A DNA stretch of 15,738 bases from an uncultured Flavobacteriaceae bacterium. Its GTDB lineage: Bacteria > Bacteroidota > Bacteroidia > Flavobacteriales > Flavobacteriaceae. Below are positions 9,577 to 15,738 of this stretch, in pieces; positions within the stretch are counted from its first letter, which is position 1, and each line of letters begins with the position of its first letter. Position numbers and translations under genes: made by a program. The notes under the pieces are model-generated. The model worked only from the letters and a program-made list of their open reading frames with translations. It was not told the origin of the DNA and made no database searches. The DNA lies in the NCBI GenBank assembly GCA_913031655.1, contig CAJWFY010000020.1:1-15738 (forward strand), in the 5' to 3' direction.

Positions 9577-10284
9577 ATGAAAAATAATTTATTTAAAATA
9601 TTGGTTTTAATGTTGTTAGTGGTGTTTTTAACTGCTTTTAGTTTTGTTAAAAACGAGAATAGAAAAATTGATTTTAAACATATTAATTTTATTAATACTG
9701 ACCTTAAATTTATAACAATTGATTCGGTTAATAAAATGTTAAAACAAAGTAAATTATTTTCTAAAGAATCTTTAAAAAGTGATTTAAATTTGGTAAATAT
9801 TGAAAAAATAATTTTAGATAATGCTTTTATAAGTTCTGCCGAGGCTTCTTTAGGTTTAGATGGTCAATTAGGGATCATATTAGAAGAAAAAAGTCCTGTT
9901 TTGAGAGTTTTAAAGGGTGATTTTTATATTGATTCTAAGGGGAATAAAATGCCTTTATCTAATGTTTTTTCTCAGCGTATTCCATTATTATTAAGTAATG
10001 TAGATTCATCTTATTTTAGAAAATTAGGTTCGTTAGGAAATTACGTTAAAAACAATATGTTTTTAAGCAAACATATTAGTGGTTTAGAGCTTGTTGATAA
10101 AGATCTTGTTTTTTATGTTAATGGATTTAAATATGTTATTGAAATAAATGGCTTTAAAAATTATAAATCAAAATTTAAAAATTATGAACTTTTTTTTAGA
10201 TCAGTATATAGTGAAGGAATATTAGACAGTATAAAATCAATTAATTTGAATTTTAAAAATCAAGTAATTGTTCAAAAAATATAA
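9577..10284 (+). CDS. ftsQ: Cell division protein FtsQ (DivIB-like)
   Basis: The predicted product is a bitopic membrane protein of 235 residues: a short cytoplasmic tip, one membrane segment at about residues 7-24, and a periplasmic domain rich in beta strands. FtsQ links early divisome components to the FtsW-FtsI synthase. Sequence conservation is weak, as usual for FtsQ of Bacteroidota, and I cannot point to a clear POTRA consensus. Support comes from position between murC and ftsA, the topology, the EEKSPVLRV and DSKGNKMPLS blocks typical of FtsQ, and the final strand NLNFKNQVIVQK. The ATG is 1 nt after the murC stop. Confidence 0.87.
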   Translation: MKNNLFKILVLMLLVVFLTAFSFVKNENRKIDFKHINFINTDLKFITIDSVNKMLKQSKLFSKESLKSDLNLVNIEKIILDNAFISSAEASLGLDGQLGIILEEKSPVLRVLKGDFYIDSKGNKMPLSNVFSQRIPLLLSNVDSSYFRKLGSLGNYVKNNMFLSKHISGLELVDKDLVFYVNGFKYVIEINGFKNYKSKFKNYELFFRSVYSEGILDSIKSINLNFKNQVIVQKI

Positions 10285-10285
10285 A

Positions 10286-11590
10286 ATGAAAGTAAATAAT
10301 TTATTTGTTGGATTAGACATAGGTACTACAAAAATTGTAGCATTAATTGGTTCATTAAATGAGTACAATAAGTTAAAAATTATAGGAATCGGAAAATCTA
10401 AAAGTTTAGGAGTTCACAGAGGAGTTGTTAACAATATTACTCAGACCATCCAGTCAATTCAAGCAGCAGTTTCTGAAGCTGAATTAAATTCTTCAGAAAA
10501 GATTGAAAAAGTAATAGTTGGTATTGCGGGTCAACATATAAGAAGCTTGCAGCATAGTGATTACATAACTAGAACAAATTCTGATCAAGTTATTGACGAA
10601 GATGATTTAGAACAGTTAATTAATCAAGTTTATAAATTAGTTATGCTTCCTGGAGAAGAAATTATTCATGTTCTGCCTCAAGATTATAAAGTTGATGGAC
10701 AAGGTGAAATTAAAGAACCAATTGGAATGTTTGGAGGTAGATTAGAAGCTAATTTTCATGTTGTGGTAGGTCAAGTCTCTTCAATTAAAAATATTGCAAG
10801 ATGTATTAAAAGTGCTGGAATTGATTTTGAAGGAATTACTCTCGAACCTATTGCTTCAGCTGATGCTGTTTTGAATAAAGAAGAAAAAGAAGCCGGAGTG
10901 GCTTTAATTGACATTGGAGGAGGAACAACAGATTTAGCAATTTTTAAAGATGGTATAATTAGACACACATCTGTAATTCCTTTTGGAGGAAATATTATTA
11001 CTGACGATATTAAAGAAGGGTGCTCAATAATTGAAAAACAAGCCGAATTATTAAAAATTAAATTTGGATCAGCTTGGCCTGGAGAAAATAAAGATAATGA
11101 GATTGTTTCTATTCCTGGTTTAAGAGGAAGAGAACCCAAAGAGATAACTCTTAAAAACTTGTCAAAAATAATTCATGCTAGAGTAATTGAAATTATTGAA
11201 CAAGTTTTTATAGAAATTAAAAATTATGGCCATGACGATCAAAAAAAGAAACTTATAGCTGGTATTGTTTTAACAGGTGGAGGAAGTCAATTGAAACACC
11301 TTAAGCAATTGGTGGAATACATAACTGGTATGGACACTAGACTAGGATATCCTAGTGAACATTTAGCGGGCAATAATTCTATCGAAATATCAAGTCCAAT
11401 GTATGCGACAGCTGTTGGCTTAGTAATGAACTCTACTAAAGTAAGTCGCAAAAATGAAATTAAGGAAGAAGAGCCACAAGAGAATATAGATTTAGAAAAT
11501 AATCAAGATGGTTCAGTAAAAACGGAGAGACTAACTATTTTCGAAAAATTTACAGACTCTATAAAAAACTTTTTAGATAACGCAGAATAA
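10286..11590 (+). CDS. ftsA: Cell division protein FtsA (actin-like Z-ring anchor)
   Basis: FtsA is an actin-fold ATPase that tethers FtsZ filaments to the inner membrane and recruits later divisome proteins. I chose the ATG at 10286, giving 434 residues and a 1-nt gap after ftsQ. An in-frame TTG at 10268 would add six residues and overlap ftsQ by 17 nt, so I reject it. Nucleotide-binding motifs are intact: phosphate 1 in residues 8-16 (VGLDIGTTK), phosphate 2 in 206-216 (ALIDIGGGTTD), and the adenosine loop in 326-333 (GIVLTGGG). The SHS2/1C region lies at about residues 80-170. After a hydrophilic stretch the C-terminus (IFEKFTDSIKNFLDN) looks like the amphipathic membrane-binding helix of FtsA. 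Confidence 0.95.
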   Translation: MKVNNLFVGLDIGTTKIVALIGSLNEYNKLKIIGIGKSKSLGVHRGVVNNITQTIQSIQAAVSEAELNSSEKIEKVIVGIAGQHIRSLQHSDYITRTNSDQVIDEDDLEQLINQVYKLVMLPGEEIIHVLPQDYKVDGQGEIKEPIGMFGGRLEANFHVVVGQVSSIKNIARCIKSAGIDFEGITLEPIASADAVLNKEEKEAGVALIDIGGGTTDLAIFKDGIIRHTSVIPFGGNIITDDIKEGCSIIEKQAELLKIKFGSAWPGENKDNEIVSIPGLRGREPKEITLKNLSKIIHARVIEIIEQVFIEIKNYGHDDQKKKLIAGIVLTGGGSQLKHLKQLVEYITGMDTRLGYPSEHLAGNNSIEISSPMYATAVGLVMNSTKVSRKNEIKEEEPQENIDLENNQDGSVKTERLTIFEKFTDSIKNFLDNAE

Positions 11591-11601
11591 AAAAAATAAC
11601 T

Positions 11602-13455
11602 ATGCAATTAAATCCAGAAATTAATAATTTACCTTTTGATTTACCTAAAAATCAAAGTAATGTAATTAAAGTAATTGGCGTTGGTGGTGGTGGAAGTAAT
11701 GCTATTAATTATATGCATTCTCAAGGAATTAAAGGAGTAGATTTTGTCGTTTGTAATACAGATTCTCAAGCTTTAGAAAGTAGCTCTGTAGAAAACAAAA
11801 TTCAACTAGGAATTTCTTTAACAGAGGGATTAGGTGCTGGAGCTAATCCAGACGTTGGAGAACAAGCTGCTAAAGAAAGCTTTGATGATCTGAGAAAAAT
11901 GTTAGAAACTAATACTAAAATGGTTTTTATTACAGCTGGAATGGGAGGAGGAACGGGAACAGGAGCTGCTCCAGTAATTTCTAAGCTAGCTAAAGAAATG
12001 GATATACTCACTGTTGGAATAGTAACTATGCCTTTTAACTTTGAGGGTAAAGTAAGAGTGGATCAAGCTAAAAAAGGTATTGATAAGTTAAGAAAACAAG
12101 TTGATGCTCTTATTGTAATAAATAATAATAAGCTTAGAGATATTTATGGAAATTTAGGTTTTAAAGAAGGGTTTGCAAAAGCAGATGAAGTACTTGCGAC
12201 AGCTTCAAGAGGAATAGCGGAAGTGATAACTCACCATTACACCCAAAATATTGATTTAAAAGATGCTAAAACAGTGTTATCTAATAGTGGAAATGCAATA
12301 ATGGGTTCTGCTGTAGCAGCTGGATCAAAAAGATCAATTGAAGCTATTTCTTCAGCACTAGATTCCCCATTATTAAATGATAACAGAATTACTGGAGCAA
12401 AAAATGTATTACTTTTAATTGTTTCTGGAAAAGAAGAAATTACTATAGATGAAATTGGTTTAATTAATGATTATATACAAGAGAGAGCGGGTCATAGCGC
12501 TAATATTATTATGGGTATTGGTGAAGATTCAAATCTTGAAAGCTCCATTTCTGTAACAGTAATTGCTACTGGATTTGATCCAAACCAACAAGAAGAAATA
12601 ATTCACTCTGAGCCTAAAAAAATTATTCATAGTTTGGATGGCAGTAGTGAAGTTGTTCAAAAATTTAAAATAAATAAAAAAACACCTCTTCAATTTGACT
12701 TTGCATCAGAAAATATAGATTTTAAAAATACTAATTATGATGATAATTTATCAAATTCAAACTCAGATTCAAATGATTTAGAAAAAGAAGATTACGATAG
12801 TTCGGTTAAATTAAATGATATTGAGGTTTCATATGATGAAGTTAAATTTGATTTAAAAGTTAATGAAGATGAGATTGAAATTGAAGATATCTCAATTAAT
12901 GTTACTGAATTAGAAGTTAATGATCCGGAATATATTGACCCAAATGATCAGGTTTCACTAGATTTTGATATGCCATTAAAGACTAATAAAAATGAATTTT
13001 CTGATAAAATAATTCATGAGTTAATTGAAGATATTAATGAAATTGAAGTTAATGATCCGATTCATATTATTCCAGTAACTCAAGTTAATGGATCTGAAAC
13101 TAATAAGTCTGGATATGATGATTACGAAAAACCTGTTAAGATTATTGAAAAAGATTTAAATAATTCCACAGAAAAAGAAAACAAAGTAGCTTTTAACCCT
13201 ATAAACTGCTCTATTGCAGACGGTCTTTCAAAAAGAACAGAAGAAAGGAAAATTAAACTTAAAGAGTATAATTACAATTTTTCAAAAGCTAATAATATTC
13301 ATTCTATGGAAAATGAACCTGCTTTTAAAAGAGCTGGTATAAGTTTAGATGATGTGGAATCTGTAAAGACTTCTAGAACAAGTGTTAGTGAAGATTCTAA
13401 TGGAGAAATCAATTTAAGAACTAATAATTCATTTCTACATGATAATGTAGATTAA
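11602..13455 (+). CDS. ftsZ: Cell division GTPase FtsZ with long acidic C-terminal region
   Basis: FtsZ is the tubulin-like GTPase that polymerises into the Z-ring. Residues 1-327 form the GTPase and polymerisation domains: the glycine-rich G28-G-G-G-S-N33, the tubulin signature G115-G-G-T-G-T-G121, and the T7 loop N216-I-D-L-K-D221 with both catalytic aspartates. The core ends near VTVIATGFDP (318-327). The remaining 290 residues make the protein much longer than E. coli FtsZ (383 aa), as is usual in Flavobacteriia. Residues about 330-530 form an acidic, low-complexity linker with an imperfect duplicated motif. Residues 545-560 (RTEERKIKLKEYNYNF) are basic. EPAFKRAGISLDD (from 572) resembles the FtsA-binding C-terminal peptide, and the protein ends in NNSFLHDNVD. 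The ATG is 11 nt after ftsA. Confidence 0.97.
   Translation: MQLNPEINNLPFDLPKNQSNVIKVIGVGGGGSNAINYMHSQGIKGVDFVVCNTDSQALESSSVENKIQLGISLTEGLGAGANPDVGEQAAKESFDDLRKMLETNTKMVFITAGMGGGTGTGAAPVISKLAKEMDILTVGIVTMPFNFEGKVRVDQAKKGIDKLRKQVDALIVINNNKLRDIYGNLGFKEGFAKADEVLATASRGIAEVITHHYTQNIDLKDAKTVLSNSGNAIMGSAVAAGSKRSIEAISSALDSPLLNDNRITGAKNVLLLIVSGKEEITIDEIGLINDYIQERAGHSANIIMGIGEDSNLESSISVTVIATGFDPNQQEEIIHSEPKKIIHSLDGSSEVVQKFKINKKTPLQFDFASENIDFKNTNYDDNLSNSNSDSNDLEKEDYDSSVKLNDIEVSYDEVKFDLKVNEDEIEIEDISINVTELEVNDPEYIDPNDQVSLDFDMPLKTNKNEFSDKIIHELIEDINEIEVNDPIHIIPVTQVNGSETNKSGYDDYEKPVKIIEKDLNNSTEKENKVAFNPINCSIADGLSKRTEERKIKLKEYNYNFSKANNIHSMENEPAFKRAGISLDDVESVKTSRTSVSEDSNGEINLRTNNSFLHDNVD
12901..13089 (+). repeat. 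Imperfect duplicated motif in the FtsZ linker
   Basis: Two 19-residue stretches of FtsZ, residues 434-452 and 478-496, align without gaps and share 10 identical positions around the core E-(L/I)-E-V-N-D-P, then I, P and Q-V. At the DNA level 15 bases are identical (12913-12927 and 13045-13059), offset by 132 nt, exactly 44 codons. A weaker third version (LNDIEVS, residues 404-410) precedes them. The pattern suggests internal duplication in a fast-evolving acidic linker. Chance in low-complexity sequence is possible but less likely for the 15-base match. Confidence 0.6.
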
Positions 13456-13477
13456 GTTTAATTTTAAAATACAATTC

Positions 13478-13927
13478 ATGGGATTAATTAATGAAATTTC
13501 ACAGTCTATTAAGACTGCTATGAAAGCGAAAAATGTTCGAGCTTTAGAATCACTAAGAGCTATTAAATCAGCTCTTCTTTTAGCACAAACTCAAAAGGGA
13601 GCTTCATTGGATATTGCTAGGGAAGATGAGATTAAAATTCTTCAAAAACTAGTTAAGCAAAGAAAAGAAAGTGCAGAGATTTATATTTCACAGAACCGAA
13701 ATGATTTAGCTGAAATTGAAATTAATCAAGCTAAAGTAATTGAGGAGTTTTTGCCAGAACAGGTTAGCTCTAATGAAATAGAAAAAATAATTTCTGATAT
13801 CATCAAAGAAATTAATGCCCAAGGAATGAAAGATATGGGCAAGGTAATGGGAATGGCATCTTCAAAACTATCTGGAAAAGCAGATGGAAAAACTATTTCT
13901 AATATAGTTCGAGCTAAACTCAATTAA
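13478..13927 (+). CDS. GatB/YqeY domain protein
   Basis: This 149-residue cytoplasmic protein is of the YqeY family, whose fold matches the tRNA-binding tail domain of GatB, a subunit of the Glu-tRNA(Gln)/Asp-tRNA(Asn) amidotransferase. Stand-alone members have no firmly established role. Recognisable features are the helical N-terminus with MKAKNVRALESLRAIKSA, the central EIKILQKLVKQRKESAEIY, EFLPEQ, and the C-terminal MGKVMGMASSKLSGKADG block. Length is typical. It lies 22 nt after ftsZ, its usual place in Bacteroidota dcw clusters, and directly precedes a tRNA-Arg gene. Confidence 0.93.
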   Translation: MGLINEISQSIKTAMKAKNVRALESLRAIKSALLLAQTQKGASLDIAREDEIKILQKLVKQRKESAEIYISQNRNDLAEIEINQAKVIEEFLPEQVSSNEIEKIISDIIKEINAQGMKDMGKVMGMASSKLSGKADGKTISNIVRAKLN

Positions 13928-13933
13928 TAAAAT

Positions 13934-14007
13934 GGCCCAGTAGTTCAACTGGATAGAATATCAGATTTCGGCTCTGACGGTTGGAGGTTCGAATCCTCTC
14001 TGGGTCA
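13934..14007 (+). tRNA. tRNA-Arg (anticodon UCG)
   Basis: A full cloverleaf can be drawn. The 7-bp acceptor stem pairs GGCCCAG (13934-13940) with CTGGGTC (14000-14006) with one G-U pair, and the discriminator is A at 14007. The D stem is GTTC/GAAT. The 5-bp anticodon stem TCAGA/TCTGA (13961-13965, 13973-13977) holds the loop TTTCGGC with anticodon TCG at 13968-13970, which reads CGA and possibly other CGN arginine codons. The variable loop is 5 nt, and the T stem GGAGG/CCTCT encloses TTCGAAT. CCA is not encoded (the next bases are CTA). It begins 6 nt after the yqeY stop, so it may be transcribed with the operon and processed out. Confidence 0.96.
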
Positions 14008-14040
14008 CTATAGATATTAAAATCATTTCAAAATTATTAT

Positions 14041-14538
14041 ATGAAAAATATAATTTTATTTATTGTGTTCTTAATATTTCCATTTATAATTGATGCACAA
14101 AATCAAATTAGTAATATTGACATCAATGAATCAAAATCATCACACTCAACTGATTTCGTTCTAGATATCGAGATAGCTAAAATTTTAAAATCAGGAAATT
14201 TATTTATAGCAATTTGGAATAACTCTACTTTTTTTAATGATCATAACAGAAAGAATATAAATACTAAGACTAATGTTTTTATTGGTTTTAAGGAAAGAGT
14301 AGGTTTAGGTACTTTTAAAAAATCAATTAAATTACCTAAGGGTGTGTATTTAATATCCGTTTATTTAGATAGTAATTTCAATAATAAATTAGATTATAAT
14401 TTCCTTGGAATTCCAAAGGAACAATATGGATTTTCAAATAATGAGGCAGGAAACTTTAGAAGACCTAAATTTAGTGAAGCTTCTTTTGAGTTGATAAATG
14501 ATAGTAGCCTTAAAATTAGACTGAGATCTATTTTATAG
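14041..14538 (+). CDS. Secreted DUF2141 family protein
   Basis: The 165-residue product has a clear signal peptide (hydrophobic residues 3-17, likely cleavage after A19 in IIDAQ) and so is probably periplasmic or cell-surface. The mature part matches the DUF2141 pattern: GNLFIAIWN near residue 52, then LPKGVYLISVYLDSNFNNKLD, then LGIPKEQYGFSNN. It is probably an all-beta domain. No biochemical function is established for the family and I propose none. The DxNxNxxLD-like stretch (DSNFNNKLD) could bind a metal ion, but that is a guess. The gene starts 33 nt after the tRNA. Its last 6 nt overlap the end of the converging phosphodiesterase gene. Confidence 0.85.
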   Translation: MKNIILFIVFLIFPFIIDAQNQISNIDINESKSSHSTDFVLDIEIAKILKSGNLFIAIWNNSTFFNDHNRKNINTKTNVFIGFKERVGLGTFKKSIKLPKGVYLISVYLDSNFNNKLDYNFLGIPKEQYGFSNNEAGNFRRPKFSEASFELINDSSLKIRLRSIL

Positions 14539-15624
14539 ATTTATATTCTTTTTAATTACTAGATTTTTTTTTGGAGCTGTTATTACGTTCAAAACTTCAA
14601 AAGACATCTTAATTGAAGTTAAAATTTCTTTCGTTTTGATAGTTACCAATAACTCACCTCTTGCTGGTATTTCTAAAATCGAACTGTTTTTATGAAAAGT
14701 GTAGTCGCCAAGGTATCTTAATTTAAAAGGGACTACGCTCTTGTTTTGTATTTTTATAGTAACTATTTTTTTATAATATCCTAAGCTGGTTATTTTTAAA
14801 TTTTCAGAAACAACCGGCGAAATATTTTCTTCTTTTCCTATTAATATGTCTCTATGCCAGACAAAAGTTTTTTGATTAAATAAAGCATCTCTTATGCTTT
14901 TTATAGTTCTATTTTTTGATAATATGAAAGTAATTGGTCTATGCTGTTTTTTTTCTTTGTCAAAAGTCCAGTCTATTAATCCATGAATATCACTAGTTCC
15001 CATGATTGTTAAATTATTGTCTAATGCTAGTGCTAATGCCTCTTCTGAATAAGTATGTTCATTGACTACTTCGATTCCATGGAATAATTTTTTCTCTAAC
15101 AACCTTTGATGTATCTCATCAAATTTTGCAATTCCATCATCTCTATTTTCTATCCAGTTGGGGTGATTCCAAAATACAAATGCACCTTGTTTGTTAGCTT
15201 CAATCATTGATTTTTCACCATCAGAATTTAATAATGGATTTACATCTTTAACAAAAATTGCATTAAAATGTCCAGGTGGCATTGGTTTGGTTATTTCTGA
15301 GCCATTTACAATGATTAAGGGTTCGTCTTTTTTCAATAGTGCTTTAGAAATATTATATGACCTATTTCTGTCTGTTATTTTTAAATCATTTTTATAACTT
15401 AAATACTCTAAATGCTCTGTCATTGAGATTAAATCTAGACTATCTCTTCTAGCTTCCTTGATTCTTATACTTGGCCACACCTCACCATCAGAAAAAACGG
15501 TATGAATATGAAGATCCGAGGATATTACATGAGTATCTGGTGGGTTTAAAAAAAATAACTTACGTGTTTGTGAATAATTTACTAACGATATGTTTATAAA
15601 AAATAAAATTATTAGTTTTTTCAT
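14533..15624 (-). CDS. Secreted PHP-domain metal-dependent phosphodiesterase (Sb-PDE-like)
   Basis: This exported 363-residue protein has a polymerase-and-histidinol-phosphatase (PHP) metallohydrolase domain. The start is taken as the ATG at 15624, which yields a classic signal peptide (MKKLIILFF..., cleavage near residue 18). An in-frame TTG at 15639 is less likely. Candidate metal ligands follow the PHP order: H39 and H41 in SDLHIHTVFSDG, D46, E70 and H71 in MTEHLEY, E110, H119 in PPGHFNAI, H154 in FWNHPNW, and D212 and H214 in GTSDIHG. The sequence resembles flavobacterial proteins annotated as Sb-PDE family phosphodiesterase. The substrate is unknown, probably an extracellular or periplasmic phosphodiester. 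Residues about 270-363 form a beta-rich C-terminal domain without catalytic motifs. It converges on the DUF2141 gene with a 6-nt overlap. Confidence 0.88.
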   Translation of the reverse strand: MKKLIILFFINISLVNYSQTRKLFFLNPPDTHVISSDLHIHTVFSDGEVWPSIRIKEARRDSLDLISMTEHLEYLSYKNDLKITDRNRSYNISKALLKKDEPLIIVNGSEITKPMPPGHFNAIFVKDVNPLLNSDGEKSMIEANKQGAFVFWNHPNWIENRDDGIAKFDEIHQRLLEKKLFHGIEVVNEHTYSEEALALALDNNLTIMGTSDIHGLIDWTFDKEKKQHRPITFILSKNRTIKSIRDALFNQKTFVWHRDILIGKEENISPVVSENLKITSLGYYKKIVTIKIQNKSVVPFKLRYLGDYTFHKNSSILEIPARGELLVTIKTKEILTSIKMSFEVLNVITAPKKNLVIKKNINL

Positions 15625-15681
15625 AATTATTTTTAACAAGTTTTAATATTCATTTTAAGGATTTTTAAAACTTAATTTCTT

Positions 15682-15701
15682 TTAAATTATGAATAATTTA
15701 A
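15682..15701. repeat. Perfect 8-bp inverted repeat with a 4-nt spacer
   Basis: TTAAATTA (15682-15689) and its exact reverse complement TAATTTAA (15694-15701) flank the spacer TGAA. The centre lies about 67 nt upstream of the phosphodiesterase ATG and about 37 nt upstream of the possible ATG at 15729. It could be a transcription-factor operator. The arms contain only A and T in a region that is nearly all A/T, so chance is a serious alternative. Without G/C pairs it is unlikely to be a terminator. Confidence 0.3.
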
Positions 15702-15728
15702 TTATTTTTATCAATATTATTTATCATT

Positions 15729-15738
15729 ATGAAAAAAA
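15729..15738 (+). CDS. Possible 5' end of a gene cut by the window edge
   Basis: An ATG at 15729 is followed by AAA AAA A. The Met-Lys-Lys opening is common for exported proteins of this organism (the phosphodiesterase begins the same way). It would be divergent from the phosphodiesterase gene. Three codons cannot establish a gene. Confidence 0.25.

Larger units (their letters stand above)
15625..15738. promoter_or_regulatory. AT-rich intergenic region upstream of the phosphodiesterase gene
   Basis: This stretch is almost wholly A/T and lies upstream of the minus-strand phosphodiesterase gene, so it should hold its promoter. It may also hold one for a plus-strand gene starting at the window edge. 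I searched both strands for the Bacteroidota promoter pattern (TTTG about 19 nt before TAnnTTTG) and saw no convincing match. The assignment rests on position only. Confidence 0.35.

Noticed and set aside
10268..10285. TTG as an alternative start for ftsA
   Set aside because: It would overlap ftsQ by 17 nt and add six residues that FtsA proteins do not need. The ATG at 10286 sits 1 nt after the ftsQ stop, matching the spacing elsewhere in the cluster.
10771..11139. Open frame of 122 codons on the minus strand inside ftsA
   Set aside because: It lies fully antisense to conserved FtsA motifs and its translation is serine/proline/isoleucine-rich without family features. It is a shadow of the real gene.
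13456..13477. Possible terminator between ftsZ and yqeY
   Set aside because: The 22-nt gap contains only a weak A/T palindrome and no G/C stem, so read-through into yqeY is more likely.
13934..14040. tRNA gene as an integration site for a mobile element
   Set aside because: No integrase or transposase gene is present, and I saw no second copy of the tRNA 3' end elsewhere in the window.
15191..15397. Plus-strand open frame inside the phosphodiesterase gene
   Set aside because: It is antisense to the metal-binding region of the PHP domain, and the minus-strand reading has a signal peptide and all expected ligands.
15625..15639. TTG as an upstream start for the phosphodiesterase
   Set aside because: The ATG at 15624 starts a standard MKK-type signal peptide. 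The five extra residues add nothing recognisable.
1..15738. CRISPR arrays, insertion sequences or phage genes
   Set aside because: I saw no regularly spaced direct repeats, no terminal inverted repeats around a transposase, and no phage-type proteins. Poly-A and poly-T runs reflect base composition.

Overview
This is an AT-rich (by eye about 30% G+C or lower) chromosomal segment. Most of it is the division and cell wall (dcw) cluster of a member of the Bacteroidota, most likely a Flavobacteriales-type organism. Three things point there: the gene order ftsI-murE-mraY-murD-ftsW-murG-murC-ftsQ-ftsA-ftsZ-yqeY with no murF or ddl between; an FtsI with a C-terminal PASTA-like tail and a long FtsZ ending NNSFLHDNVD; and start codons preceded by A/T-rich sequence rather than Shine-Dalgarno motifs. 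Extreme AT bias suggests a streamlined or aquatic lineage, but that is inference.

Positions 9-13927 hold eleven plus-strand genes packed almost end to end. Neighbours overlap (ftsI/murE 4 nt, murD/ftsW 1 nt, ftsW/murG 14 nt, murG/murC 8 nt) or lie 1-22 nt apart. No gap is large enough for a separate control region, so the cluster reads as one long operon that starts upstream of the window. MurC, MurD and MurE build the UDP-MurNAc-peptide (MurE carries the DNPR motif of meso-diaminopimelate ligases). MraY and MurG make lipid I and lipid II. FtsW and FtsI polymerise and cross-link septal peptidoglycan. FtsQ, FtsA and FtsZ form the divisome scaffold and Z-ring. All catalytic motifs I checked are intact and I see no frameshift.

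A tRNA-Arg (anticodon UCG) begins 6 nt after the yqeY stop (13934-14007). It is followed by a small secreted DUF2141 protein gene on the plus strand. A secreted PHP-type metal-dependent phosphodiesterase (Sb-PDE-like) lies on the minus strand, and the 3' ends of these two genes overlap by 6 nt. The last ~110 nt is an AT-rich gap with a small inverted repeat, and possibly the first codons of a divergent gene at the right edge.

I found no mobile element, CRISPR array, phage gene, clear terminator or novel defence or biosynthetic system. This is mostly an ordinary conserved region. The points worth a second look are the FtsZ C-terminal region, the tRNA embedded behind the operon, the GTG start of murG, and the overlapping convergent gene pair.
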